Assembly: GCA_025677815.1 (NCBI GenBank)
Contig: JAIXMP010000055.1
Location: 62,001 to 126,000, forward strand
DNA: 64,000 nucleotides
Source of the DNA: Phascolomyces articulosus
Lineage: Eukaryota; Mucoromycota; Mucoromycetes; Mucorales; Lichtheimiaceae
Reading direction: 5' to 3'
Below the pieces are notes generated by a model. The model did not search any database. It was not told the origin of the DNA and saw only the letters and a list, made by a program, of their open reading frames with translations. Position numbers and translations under genes: made by a program. Every line of letters begins with the position of its first letter. The first letter of the stretch is position 1. Shown piece after piece: positions 1 through 13,341 of the stretch.

Positions 1-2748
1 AAAGGGGTCTATATTCGAAACTTGGTATGTAACAAGAATATAGATAAACATGCTAAATTGATACATCGATTTGTTATCTAAAAAAAAAGAGAAACTGACT
101 TCTTTATACATTTTGTAGTTGGGATGGGAAGAAGAAACTGTATGGGGAAAAGTATGGGTTCCACCAGATGAACTACTTGGACCGGTAATGTTATTGTGTT
201 TTTTTATCGATTTTGTGAGATATTTGTTAGAGTAATGCGATGCTAATTTAAAAATTTATAGAATGCCCATCGTGCTTCCACATTAGCAGGGAAATCTTTC
301 AAGAAAAAGGGTAAAATAGGGCGTTATCATAAAATAGTTTATAAATTGAGAGGATGTTAATACCTTGTGATATTTTCTTTTAGGACAATCATTCAATAGT
401 AACAACAACAATAAATCACCTCGATCCATACCAACACCTAATTATACACCCATTCAACCTGATCCTACTCATGCTAAATTTGATATGGTGGATTTAGGAC
501 TCTCATTACCAGATACTCCTTCAATATTCCAATTCGATCAATTGTCTATTCGGAACGAACTTGATCAATGTACCATATCCGAGTTTCACCATCAGAGTCA
601 TCCGCATGAACATATTCACATGATCGAAGAAGAACGCATGGATTGTATACGAGGTAAAAGAATACTAAAAAAAGAAAAAAAATACACAATTTAAGGTCGA
701 GAGAGAGAGAGAGTTTTATATATAATAATTTTTCTTATTTTTCTTATTTTTCACATAAAAGAATTTATTAAAAAAAAAAATCGGGGACCTAATTGATTAA
801 TATAAAAAATGATAAAATATTCCATATATAGCCAACAACTTTGATGAACAAGTCAAACAACGTATCCTTTATTCTTTACAATCATCCAATGAATGGGATG
901 TTGAATGGGCATTAAATTATGTGGTGACCATATCGTTTGAAAGACCTGAAGAACTGCGATTGGACAAGACACCGCTATTGTTGGATTTATTATTAAAATG
1001 GTCAAATCCTTACCTAGAGGACGGACGTAACAATAATCCAAACCCAATCCTTAAAGTACTGCACATCTTACGGAACTTTTCCTTTCTTGAAGTGAATGCG
1101 CGGATCCTTGCATCAGATATACGTCTCAAATCCATGATTGAAAAAAGTTTAACCTTATCCACCTCAAAAAATCTGGACCTGGGGCGTCATTGTATTGATG
1201 TTCTCGAAAATATTGCTCCCTTTATCCAATTAAATGGCCCGTTTGATGAATGTATCGCCTGTCTCAACAATTTGTTATACACACAAGAACGCTATCTTTT
1301 AATTGGCACATTACGCATTTTTACACAATTATGCATGACAGAAGGGAATCAAGTATGTTTAATATCAGTCTCTATGGCAACAGCGACTCGGATTGCTCAA
1401 TGGCTTGTGATGAATGACGAGGAATTGGTGGGAACTGTTTTGGAATATTTATATCAATATACCCGTATATCCGCTGACTTTAGGCGACAGTTGTTAAGTG
1501 CTCACTCGGGTGCTGATATTGGTGTCCTGGTCTCGCTGTTGTCTATAAAGAGTAAATATTTTAGTACCAAATTATTAGCGGCAGATGAAGCAAGTACATT
1601 AGAAGGATCTACGCCGAGCAGTATGTCCCCAGCCAGTCATACAACAGACATGGATACGACCCATGAGCCACATGGAAGTGTTCCATGTGTACCCAATTTA
1701 ACCGCATATCAACAATTGGATGAACCCTATAGATGTCTTGGATGGTAAGATGTAGATATTATTAAAATAATTTCATTGTTTCATCTGTATTCTGACGTAT
1801 TCTCAAACATCTTTCCTTTAATATTAGGCTCAAGGATAAATTTGAAGTTTCCAATGATAATAGCATATTATCCTTGGATGATATGTACATGTTATACGAA
1901 ATGCGATTTGGCCAAGAAAAAGCATTAAAAATGAAGGATTTTTATACTGTACTCAAAATTGCTTTTCCTGGTACACCTAATTATATGACGGGTAATGGAC
2001 CGGTTCTTGAAGGGACCTCCGTACGTGGTATCCAAATCAAGATGAGCATTCTCGAAGATGGTAATTACGAATTATATATATATATTATTTATTTTAAGAA
2101 AGATGGAGGAGAAAAAAGAAAAATCAAGAATAATATTACTAACATTCTACAAATATGGATGAACCAATATAAATTGTATACAAAGGCGCAGAGATGTTAT
2201 GTCAATGGACCAATTGTTCCCAGACGTTTGGTGATGAATTACTATTGCAACGACATGTTATACGTGACCATGTTGGTATGCACCAACATGACGTTGCAGG
2301 AGAAATAGAAAAAGCAGGAGAAAGAAGACAAGGAGAAGGAGGACAAGGAGAAGAAATTTTAGAGTGCATGTGGACTGACTGTGCAGACTCTATGCAAGAA
2401 TTTAAAGACAGAGGCGAAATCGCAACGCATTTACGGAGCCATTTTGATGAGGAGCAGCAACAGCAACATCACCATCATCATAGTAATAATAACAATAATC
2501 ATAATCATAATCATAATTCAGGACAAGTATCAGATATGATGGTAACCAGTAATGCAACAATGGGAATGGAAGTGGATCATAGTGACATTAAAGGTATTGC
2601 CCTGGTGGCCGTCCGTTTATTAAGACAACTTTCCAAAGATCCTGAAAGTCATGATTATTTTATGCCTTATGAACAAGAACTCTTGGCTCTAGCCAAAAAA
2701 CGACCCAAAATGGCTCCACACGTTAGATATATATTTTCTAAATTTTGA
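1..2748 (+). CDS. RSC9/ARID2-like chromatin-remodeling subunit (5' end outside window)
   Basis: This is probably the DNA-binding subunit of an RSC/PBAF-type SWI/SNF remodeler, acting in the nucleus. Exons that join in frame are 1-24, 119-184, 262-310, 384-653, 832-1744, 1828-2060 and 2192-2748, giving about 703 visible residues. The first two exons read like the end of an ARID domain (YIRNL, then GWEEETVWGKVW). A long helical, armadillo-like part follows in exon 832-1744. A winged-helix RFX-type region spans the 1744/1828 junction (GWLKDKFE to GTSVRGIQIK). The last exon has a C2H2 finger (CQWTNC, then H-x4-H), a second Cys pair (CMWTDC), a His/Asn-rich linker and a conserved-looking end (YIFSKF). 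The order ARID, RFX, C2H2 is that of animal ARID2/BAF200 and of fungal Rsc9 relatives. The start codon lies upstream of the window. The family call is inferred from motif order. Confidence 0.8.
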
Positions 2749-3215
2749 TGTCATTGACTATCTTTACCTATTTTGCTTTTTATGTATTATTTTTCTTCAT
2801 ACTATTCATCTACTTCTTCATCTTCATAAGTCTATATATATTTCTTTTGTTCTTTTCATATATAAAAATAAGATTACCTTTTATATATCAACCTATTCCC
2901 CCTTTTCGATCCCTTCTCCGTGTCTTATATATATATACTATTTTCTTTATATATGTTTTTCTGTTATAATTATATATTCATGAATTATAAATATGTTGTT
3001 GTGTAGTAGTTTATAGTATACTATCCAAATACTTTCTTCCCCCCTCGTCTTGTTTCCCTCCTAATTTATATAATAATAATGATGATGATGATGATGAGCT
3101 TATTATATTTTCATATGCTTTTATATTTGTTGTATAAGGATTAGAAACAAACAAAAAGATATAAATATAACATTTAGTTACATGCATTTCATCTTTTGTT
3201 CTATTAGCTGCTAAT

Positions 3216-3253
<38 letters not shown>

Positions 3254-4043
3254 TTATGTAAATCAAGAAATAAATACGCCCTCATGGGCACTCAACATAT
3301 ATAAAATACCCCGCAGATCTTTTTTTTTTGTGAATTATTATTATGGAACCAAATACATCTTTTGAATGAAAACGCCGCTTTCATCTTTTATTTATAAAGT
3401 CTCTTTTTTATATAATTAAAAGTCGATCCTTCTTTTGCGGAGAGAAAGAATATCAAGAAGAAACGAGCTGGGTCCAACTCTTTTATTTTTTCGTACGACT
3501 TACCGAAACAAGTGCAACCGAACCGACTCAAGATCGGGTGTTTAGGCACACTTGAGGGTGCTACAGAAAAAAAAAAACGACATTATTATTATTATTCCTT
3601 ATTAACGCCACTACCTGTGTGTGCTTTTTTCCCTTCTTTTTTGTTATTTATATTTCTCATTTTTACTATTTTCCTATCAAAAACAACATAAAACCAACTT
3701 TTTTTTATATATACATTTGGACTTGAGTACTTTATCCGAGAAATCCATTATCATTCAATAAATAATTAAAGTAAGCTTTTTTTTAGGTTGATTTTTATTT
3801 ATTTATTATTCAAATAGATTATAATAGAACATAATAATAGCACTATTACTTTTTATATTTATTATTATTTATTATTTACTAAATAACTTACTCTTTCTTT
3901 TTCTTTTCTTTATTATTATTATTATTATAACTTACCCAACAGTTTTAAAAACGAAATCAGCAATAACCAACAACAATACCCTATATATAATAACAACAAA
4001 AAAAATATACTTTTATATATAATACACACAACATACACACATA
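2749..4043. other. Intergenic: 3' UTR and promoter side
   Basis: No gene is visible. The stretch holds AT-rich 3' sequence, a GAT repeat near 3079-3097, the TA repeat listed separately, and a short GC-richer block at 3440-3570 with hairpin potential (see findings). The last 250 bp before 4044 are AT-rich with CAACAA-type leader sequence typical of a 5' UTR. Confidence 0.7.
3219..3250. repeat. (TA)16 microsatellite
   Basis: Sixteen uninterrupted TA dinucleotides lie between the RSC9-like gene and the SH3 gene. Confidence 0.95.
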
Positions 4044-7000
4044 ATGTCTAGGCATCTTGTTGTAAATACGCAAGTGGATCGACCAATACCTCGTTCAACT
4101 TCTCAATGGCAACCATCTCCAGAAACAAGTGCTGCTATTCAAGAAGAAGATGCCATTGCTATAAAGCAAAGAAATCGTACCAATACACTTTATGAAGAAG
4201 AAGAAGAGGAAGACGAAGACGACATGGACGAAGACGACCTTGACGACGAAATGGATGAAGACGAGGATGAGTTGGATGAAGACGATGATTCCACATTTAC
4301 TTCTTCACCTAGTATACCTGACGAAAATATCAACTTTGATCTTGTCTACGCGTTACACACATTTGTTGCAACAGTGGAAGGTCAAGCTTCGGTTGTCAAG
4401 GGTGACGCTTTAACTCTTTTGGATGATTCCAATTCTTACTGGTGGCTCGTTAGTGTACTCAAAACATCCGAAGTGGGTTATATTCCTGCTGAAAACATTG
4501 AAGTAAGTTTTGCTAAGCCCAATTGTTATTCATACATATACATGTATAAACATTACACATTAAAAGCGATATCATTCCATTTTTTATATTAACTTTATAA
4601 TATTGTTCCAGACTCCATTTGAACGTTTAGCTCGATTAAATAAACATCGCAATGCAGAAGTAAATTTAATCATTAGATTTACATTGTTTCTTTCGCATAA
4701 ATAATAACTGAAACTCCTTTATATATATATACTTTAGATGACCTCAATAGATCAAGCAGTTCATTATATTCCAAATGAAAAAAAGAAAAAAGGTGGTCGA
4801 CAACGTCGAGTAACTATGAATAAGGACCTGAGTGTTCAGGCACAGATTATTTTAACGGGCGACGATGAGGACCATGAAGTGGGTGAGGCATATGAAGAAT
4901 GGGAAGAGGATATGGCGGATGATGCATCCATGTTATCCGAATATGATAATGATGAAGAAGAGGATGAAGACGATTCTATTCAAGATGATAAAGAACGAAA
5001 TGTTTCAAGCAACATTGTCGGAGTACCTCAGCTGCAGGATCAGGAGCGTATCGCTGCAGCACCCAAATCAACAACAGCTGCAGCACCTCAATCTATCCTG
5101 CGTAGCAATAACAATAACAATAATGCTGTGTCATCATCATCCACATCTTCTTCATCTACAGCAACCACATCATCGAGTGCTCTACGAAACATAGACGATA
5201 AACCCCCACAGAGCAATACATTTTGGAGACTCTTTTCACGTAGTAAAAAGGATAATCCAAAGGCAAACTCAGTTATCCCCGCGCGTGTTTCGTCGGAAGA
5301 TGCCGACAGTAATTCCATTTCATCCCTTGCTTCATCTCTCATTTCTGAAGATAAAGCCATTTCTCGGAATGGTCAACATCCAAATACTGCTAGTAGTAAT
5401 CATAACAACAATAATAGCAACAGCAAACCCTCGGTATTACGTGTTTTTGCAGGCAACGTCAATGTCGGTGCCATGTATCACTCCATGCTTGTGGATGAAA
5501 ATACAAGCGCAGAACAACTTTTGATCCAAACAATGGAACGATTCCATATTGCACAAATTGAAGACAAGACTGCTGGCCGGTCCTCACGTGCAATTACACC
5601 TACTCAAGGTAGCGGTATTGAATATTATTTAACAGTAAAAGCTCACAATGGAGGTAAATTTGCTTTTATCAATTGATATTTTCTATATATACATTGTTTT
5701 TTTTTAAAAAAAAAAAAAAGGTCAGTAAACTAACACAAATAATGATAATGATACAGATGAAATTATTTTGGCACCACAAGATAAACCACTTGCTATATTC
5801 CAAACTCTGACAGCACATCTTACAACGCCAATGCCATCCTTAACCCATGTGAAGCAATTTAGTCAATCAACAGCTACTGTTGATAATAGTGCCAGTAAAC
5901 CAAGAACAGCATCCGGTCGAAAAGGACGATTTGGTGAGGATTCAGTCATTCGTTTCTATCTCCATAAGCGTATTCGACGAGTCAATGAACGGGAAGGTCA
6001 AGTGTATATCAAAGTATCCCATTATACCGACACCAAGAAACCTACAAATGGAAATGATAATGCCTTATTTTCTGCCAAAAATCTACGCAGGAAGAAGCCT
6101 TCTGCTGCGGATGCATCCCGTGAAAGGATTGATAAGTTGATCGCAATATCTGCTAGTATTTCTATTGCCGATCTCACTGAAATTGCATTGGATAAATTCC
6201 ACATTGTTCCACATGGTGATAACGACCATTATCGTTTAACTGTCTCCTCTCAACAGAAAGCAGGTAAATATCCAAAACTAAAAGCATGTATAGCATTTTT
6301 TTCTAATATTATTGTATTTTTCATATAGATAAACTATTGAACCCATCCAGTAAATTAATTGAAGTATTGCATGACGATGATTCAACTCGAGACGCTGGCG
6401 AAAAACTATTTACTTTGCGAAAAATGTCGAACCATCATCATCATCATCATTCACAATCGCGATCAGCATCGCGTGAGAGTCAACGATCCATAAGTAAAGT
6501 ATCACCCGAGAAAACACAAAGACGACCTCAAAGTTATCAACGATCACCTTTATCCATCACCATTCGAAATGAAAAGACTGAAGATGCTTTACGGCGATTG
6601 GATGCAGCTTTGACAGCATTAAGCAATAGCAAACGAAAACCAGTTCTTGATACAAAACCGCCTATGGCGGTGATTCGCAACGTCGATAGTGGTGTGGATA
6701 TCATCTTGGCTAATGGTTTGTTAAGCAGTAAAATATTATCCAAAAACCAAGTACAATATACCGTATCAGTCAATATGGGTGATCAACAACAATCACAACC
6801 TGCTAAGCCTCGTTTGGTAGCGCAAAAGATCATGCAACAGCCCCTAGTGAATGGCAATCGACCTATCAACAGTAGTCTCAAAAATGTCACTGAAAATGAT
6901 TTGGACACACTTGTCAAATGTGGTATTGCCTTTTTAGAAGCTCATGATCGCAAATCTGGACGAAAACCAGTACCTTCTGCACTTGCTGGAGCTGGAGCAG

Positions 7001-7220
7001 GCCAACATGGAAATATTATAGAAGCACCTTCATTGGATATTCTTGATTCATCAGCTGGTAGTCTAGATGACCTAGAAAAGGTAAATACATTTCTTTCTCT
7101 CTCTCTCGATAGTATGGCTATATATCTATGTGGATCAAATAGAGGATAAGAATATGTTATTGAATTACAATGAATTGTATATAGGAATTCCAACGAATCA
7201 TCGCTTCCCATGCCTTTTAA
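4044..7220 (+). CDS. SH3 and Ras-association-like protein, Bud14/Tea4 type
   Basis: This is probably a cortical polarity scaffold. Exons are 4044-4502, 4612-4659, 4738-5653, 5757-6263, 6329-7080 and 7185-7220; all phases agree and the product is 905 aa. Residues about 50-80 are a dense Asp/Glu run. An SH3 domain covers about 95-155 (ALHTF, then NSYWWLV and GYIPAENIE) and is followed by TPFERLARLNKHRN, the extension seen in Bud14/Tea4-type SH3 proteins. A second acidic stretch and Ser/Asn-rich linkers follow. Two segments then look like Ras-association folds: one ending exon 3 (SVLRVFAG, then YYLTVKAHNG) and one in exon 4 (SVIRFYLHKRIRR, then DHYRLTVSS). The C-terminal exon has a His run and a final short helix. 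Bud14/Tea4 link PP1 or kelch proteins to sites of polarised growth; that role here is inference from family. The start gives an ordinary leader and is the first ATG in frame. Confidence 0.75.
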
Positions 7221-8040
7221 ATCATATATTAGCATTATTGTTACTACTACTATTATTACTATTACTATTTCTCGTTTTATTGTTATATCTGTGATATTTC
7301 TCTTCTCTTTCCCCTTTTCATTTTATTCAACAAGTCCATTTTGTCTTTTTAAAACATTACACACCCAAAATACTCTTTCCTCTCTTACCCTCATACATCC
7401 TTTGTAAAAACATTTGTTGCGATTATAGTAGATAAGCATCATCTCTCACTTTGTCCAGCAGTATCATTCTTCTTAGCTTCTTTTTTTAACCATTTTTTTT
7501 TGTTTTCTTTCATTATTTTACCCTTTTTAGTATACAAGTCGAACCCAACAAGTATATATATATATTTTTATATCTATATATATTTATACTATTTTATTTA
7601 TGATAACATATTATCTTTTCTCTCTCCCTCCCCCTTATTTTACAAGTTCAAATACATTTCATATAAGCAAAACATACTACGAGTGGTGGATATAGTCTGC
7701 ATAGGATAATAATGATGATTGAACAAATTTTTGTTGCATTAAAAAATTTAAGAATTGTAATATCTTACTATAACAACGTGGTAAAAAAAAAAGGTGTGTA
7801 TCCTGGGACAATCCTATTCAAACAGGAATAATACCATTTTTCTCTCACATATATACCTATTTAAATTCGCTTCAGTGCGGGTACTGCAAGTACCAACCCA
7901 TCGGCAAGGACCGGATCTCGAATAAATCCCGGAAGCAACCGTCACGAACGTCAACTTTGGGGTGATTTCCCGTGGTTTCCAAGTTACCCCCGAGCTTCCA
8001 TTTTTTTTTGCGCCTCTTTTTCCAACTATTTTCCAACATA
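7221..8040. other. Intergenic between SH3 gene and PDX1
   Basis: No gene is seen. 7221-7780 is pyrimidine- and AT-rich 3' sequence. 7850-7990 is GC-richer and lies just upstream of the PDX1 start, so it is probably promoter or 5' UTR. It contains a small GGTAC/GTACC hairpin near 7878-7894. Confidence 0.6.
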
Positions 8041-10070
8041 ATGCATCGATTCCTTGCGCGTTCAACAAAAGCATGTGTTGCCGGTAAGAATAAGGCTTTA
8101 ATATAATTTATTTCAGGTCCCCCCATGACGAACGAGAGAAAGACAAATGAAGCTGAAAAATAAGCAATAATATTCATACTTTTAAATATACAAACAATCA
8201 GGTTTCCATACCTCGGCTTCGCGTGCTGCCATCACTCGTTTCAATATGCCTGCCATGAGTCCTACTATGACTGAAGGCACCATTCACGAATGGAAGGTCA
8301 AGGAAGGCAAGTACTTATTAATGGAGTATAGATTGACTTAATATTCATTAAATGCAAAAAAAAAAATCATATAAGGCTAATAGACGGAGCGAAAAAAAAA
8401 TTATATACCTAAATAAAATATAGGTGAGAGCTTTTCCGCTGGTGATGTATTGCTCGAATTGGAAACTGATAAAGCTCAAATCGACGTTGAAGCTCCTGAA
8501 GATGGTGTTCTCGCCAAGATTGTGGTAAGGAAATTATCTCTTTTTTTTATATTCATGGTATGGTCAAAGGAAGGAAAGTATATGGATAATTAAAATGATG
8601 ATGATATGGGGTTATAATATTAGCTTGGAAATGGCGAAAAAGCAGCAGTGAATTCCCCTATTGCTTTGTTGGCCGAAGAAGGTGATGATTTATCGAACGT
8701 TGAAATGCCAGCTGAAGAATCTACATCTGCTGCTACTGAAGCACCAAAGGAGGAACCTAAACGTAAGTAAATATAAAATAATTGGAATGTTGAGATTATT
8801 TGCATAATGGATAAAATGAACAACTTTGGACTCAAAAAAAATATGTATTGTGAATAATAATAACAGAAGAAGTTGCTAAACCCGTCGTACTTTCTGAACC
8901 TATGGATCATCATGATTTGGACACAAGCAAATTAAAGAAACCATTATCTCCTGCTGTTCTTTGCCTTGTATTGAAGCATCACATTAAGGATTTAAGTGCT
9001 ATCAAGGCATCCGGCCCTGGTGGTCGTATTTTGAAGGGTGATGTCCTTGCCCATCTTGGATTGATCAAATACCAACCTGCTCCAAAGCCTACTACTTCAG
9101 CAGCACCACCAAGAGATCAAATTGTATTTGCCAAGGTAAAAAAAAAAAAAGGAAAAGAGTGTGAAAAGAAAGATATTGGGGAATTTTTAGTAAAGTGAAC
9201 ATATTTAAATTCTTTAATCATATATAGCCTGCTGAATCTGCCAAGGCTGAAGCCAAGGAAGAAAAGCCTTTGCCTCCTAACTATATTAGCAAGCAAGTTA
9301 CCGTTGATAACTTGTTCGCATTGCGTCAACAATTAAACTGTAAGTGTATATTTATAATGGGATATCATTGTGGATGGCACATCTGGATGGATTTCGTTAG
9401 AATGAGCACAGCATAATCAACGGCCCCATTTTTTTCTGTTTGTAGCACAAAACCGTACAAATGTCAGTGTCAATGATTTCATTGCTAAGGCAGCCGCTAG
9501 AGCATTGCAAGATACTGTTTCTAAGGCACCTGCATCATCCACTGGTGGAATTGTTCACAACACCAATGCCACTACATTCTCTGAATCTTACAAGGGTGGA
9601 TCTTTCAAGTATGTTGCTACTTATTGTATACAATACAAGTATGACTTGAATGTATCATTAACTAATCATGATTTTCTTTTATTTTCAATAGGGTATTCAA
9701 TTTGGCACCACCTACTTACGACTTTATTACCGACTCGTATGAATCATCAAAGCCTTATCAATTAAACGTTAGCTCCAGCAAACCCGTTTCTTCCGGCAAC
9801 ACATCAACAAAATCGAGTGACGACGATATGTTGGATTTGATTGGTTTCCTTGCTGGTGAACAACCACAAAAGGAACAGCCACGCGCTGTACGATTGACCG
9901 GTGGTGATGCTCGTATTGATTTTAGCAAACAATCCAAGGCACCATCCCACCAAGTAGAATTGAAACTTCAAGGAGGTGCACCTGGTAAGATCTTGAATGA
10001 TCAAAATGCCAGCGTTTTCCTTGACCGTGTAGAATATTATGTTAGAAATCCCTCTGAATTGACCGTTTAA
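8041..10070 (+). CDS. PDX1: Pyruvate dehydrogenase complex protein X (E3-binding protein)
   Basis: Component X tethers dihydrolipoamide dehydrogenase (E3) to the E2 core of the mitochondrial pyruvate dehydrogenase complex. Exons are 8041-8083, 8202-8306, 8424-8524, 8624-8762, 8867-9135, 9228-9339, 9446-9608 and 9692-10070; all join in frame to 436 aa. The N-terminus ([11 protein letters not shown]) looks like a mitochondrial presequence. A lipoyl domain follows ([13 protein letters not shown]), with the lipoylated Lys in ELETDKAQ. A peripheral-subunit-binding domain comes next ([14 protein letters not shown] to [15 protein letters not shown]). The C-terminal third is a reduced catalytic-like domain without the HxxxD active site of a true E2 acetyltransferase, which favours PDX1 over E2. 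The intron between 8306 and 8424 has a GC donor (AG/GCAAGT) and no GT alternative keeps the frame. E2 itself is not in the window. Confidence 0.9.
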
Positions 10071-12152
10071 AATTAAAAAATTTGTTCACTCATGCACAAA
10101 TCCCACATTCACATACACATTTGATACACTCTTAAATTTACTCACCCCCCACCATCCAACATAACTTTTTTTATCCCGTTCCATTATGTCCAAAATATAC
10201 ATTGCAAAAATCCGCACTCTTTTTTTCTTACTAAAATACTATAATTATTAAACAAGGTAAAATCAAGCCTATCCATCGATCACTCCCTTGATATTTTGAT
10301 ATGCCTTTATTTTTATAGAATTGAAACAGATTGTTGGGATTAATGAAGAGAATTTCATTTACGGAAATTGTTGAGCAATGGATCTATTCCTATTGTTGGG
10401 GTGAAGCTCATAATATGGCTGCTTCTTTTGTTACTATACATTATGCGTGATATTTTTTCCCATTGTCTCAGTTTTAATGCTTGCATTAAAAAAATATCGT
10501 GACACTACTTTTTGCATAGCTTTCAATCTCATTGATGATGAAAACACAGTTTTTTTTTCTTCGGAGACCAATATTATTCTATTGGAGCATTCATCATCAT
10601 TTGTTGATGCAGAAACTAGAGTGGTATTCTTTAATAAAAATTTCACAATTAATCTCACCTGAATAACGAAAATGATTGTTGCCGCTTTCTTTTGGGTAGC
10701 AAAGGAAAATGAATGCTGGTAAATGGGTGCCAATGCGCTTCTCAGAATAGCTATATATACTTTTTTCCCTTCCTTTCAACAAAAGATAATAACAGACATA
10801 GGAATTAAAGGACGTATATACTCCTGCGCCCATACATGCATTTATAGCCCATTCAATATTTTACAAGTCGCATAACTCAATATATATACTGGCCGCCTTA
10901 TGTTCATTCCACACGAGAATCATAAAGGTAATAACCTAAACACCATTGACATACTTTATGCTATCGCAAATTATTATTGTTATTACTTTCTAGAGAAGCA
11001 ATCAATTCCAAAGCTTTATATATTGCTCATAAGTACAATTGAAAAAAACACGTTCTCTCATGACAGATCCGCCTTCTTTCTCAAGAAGAACAGCTAGATA
11101 TTCTATTTATTGAAAAGGTCACTTCTTTTATTTTGGGGTTGATCCATACACTTACTTATAAATACCTGAGCGTAGATTCTTTTCTTTATCAACATTATAA
11201 CCCTATATTATCAATGTACTTTATGCGACAACTATTCAATGTGCTATTTATCAACTGCAGGAAACACTTTTTTTTTGGTCACCTCAGAGTGAGATGAAAC
11301 AGAAAACAGTAATTTGCGTGCTGGACAAAAGATCAGTATAACCATGCCTCATCATATGAAATAATATACCTGGATAGTCTGGTAGATACCTGAAAAAACC
11401 AAAATGACAGTGAAAAACCTGGAATGGTTAATTTCAGGTTTTTTTCACCTGAAAAAAACTTGAAAAAATGCAAGTCCATCAGGAACGACTTCTTTCAATA
11501 AAATACTTTATGCTATTTACAATCCATTGTGCGTATACGCACAATAACATTGATATGATGGCTACCATTTTTATTATATTTTACTATGCTAATGGATTAA
11601 TATAGTGATCTTTTTTTTTCTACCTTTCATATACAAAATTACAAGAAAAATAGTAAAAGAAGTTGCATGAAATGCACTTCAGCTTCTAATAAAGGCAAAA
11701 AAAGTACTTTATTTAACAATAACGAGAGAAAACCATAATATAGGCATATCACGGTTTATTTTACCAGAAAAAAACCTGATTTTAACCTATGTCAAGAATA
11801 TTATATCTTTTGATGAAAGAAAAAAAAACTTAAAATTACCTGTCTCTATTATTATCCCAAATTTCAGACATATTTCCTAAGTTGACTACTTCTCATATTT
11901 TGTGATGTGGTTTCTGGAGACGATTAATCGAGTTCATAGTCAATAATGTTATGTAGTTTAGATCCTCAATACATACACTAATTCTTTAGTGGGGGTTCAT
12001 GTCAATGTCTTTATTATGTACTATATATAGTATCTGACCGTTTTGTTTCATTCTTCTTATTTATATTGATATCAACAACAAAACAAGAATCAGCTACTTC
12101 ATTAAAATAATTGTTTTTCTGGACGGCCAAAATATCGAATGTTTGCACTATG

Positions 12153-12283
12153 GGAAAGAAACTTGTTAAATATTGTTCATTCTGGTAATTTTAATAAAAT
12201 TGGTCCAAATAGATATTTTACTGCGTACGTCCATAACAAATTACAGTGCAAATACATAAACTAGATTTAACAAGTTTCTTTCC
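12153..12283. repeat. 19-bp perfect inverted repeat, MITE-like
   Basis: The left arm 12153-12171 (ggaaagaaacttgttaaat) is the exact reverse complement of 12265-12283, with about 93 bp of AT-rich sequence between them. The size (131 bp) and terminal arms suit a small non-autonomous element or a hairpin. A target-site duplication is not clear. Confidence 0.55.
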
Positions 12284-13250
12284 TGTAATGTTATGTTTGT
12301 TCATCTTTACTTTTTATTTATATTATTCTTTTATAAAGGCCAAGCATTACAATTATTTAAATAACAACATCATTCCATAATTATATATCACATTCTATCA
12401 TTTACTAAGACGATATGGATTTTTTTGATAAATATATATAACGTTTTCTATCTATTATTACTTTCTTTTTTTATATTCACTGCGTGCTAATTTTTGGAAA
12501 GGAAAAAGAAGAAAGGAAACAAAAGTCTCGAAAATAAACTGAATCATCAAAAGAAAAAGGGATATCACTTTTCTTGGTGTCATTGTTGAATTTAATTGAG
12601 CACCATGTAGATGTTTAGTTACAGTCATCATTCATTTTTTCATTCTCTAGAATGACATCATATATCAACTTGCCAAAAAAGTGCGTTGTAGTATATTTTT
12701 AATATTAGATGTTACACTTGCTGCGCCACTACATAGCCTTATATAAAGGCTATGATTTTGTAAAAATAAATCTTTAACTTTTGACCTAGCGAATCACTGT
12801 TCTTGTCCTTTTTATTATTGTTGATTGTTGTAGAGAAGTGCTCGTGCCCCTGGCTTCCACCAGACGACGCAAAAACAGAAACGACGAGTGTGCAATATTG
12901 GTATTTATATTTTCTTTACATCCATTCGAATTAAAAATACTCTTTTTTCTTCCAGGTAAATAAACGTTCTTAACTCATTTATTATGGCTTGGTCAATGAA
13001 AGGAAACCAAGATATTCAAAATTCAGAGCTTTGTTAAGCATTTCTCTGATTTTATGCAAGCTTATGTTTCCGTAGTTTTTATTATGTCATGAAAAAGAAA
13101 TCGTTGTGGTGAAGGCAGTAATAATAAATATCCGTTCAAACTTACTGGCAATAATATAATTATAGAAATGACCTGTAAATACTATTGTAACACTGCGTTC
13201 CAATACGATAGTCTACAACCTCGAGGTCGATGATTAACATAGTTTATCTG

Positions 13251-13341
13251 CGGATACAAAGGACACAATGAAAGTACGGATGCAAGGAACACAATGAAAA
13301 GTGCGGATGCAAGGAACACAATGAAAGTACGAATGCAAGGA
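13251..13341 (+). repeat. 26-27 bp direct tandem repeat, about 3.5 copies
   Basis: The unit begins cggatgcaaggaacacaatg. Copies start at 13251, 13277, 13304 and 13330 (partial) and differ by a few bases. It sits at the left edge of a GC-richer island in the gene desert. Confidence 0.85.

Noticed and set aside
10434..10833. Overlapping frames of 70-99 codons on both strands
   Set aside because: They overlap each other, are AT-driven in parts and show no motif. A decayed fragment is possible but unsupported.
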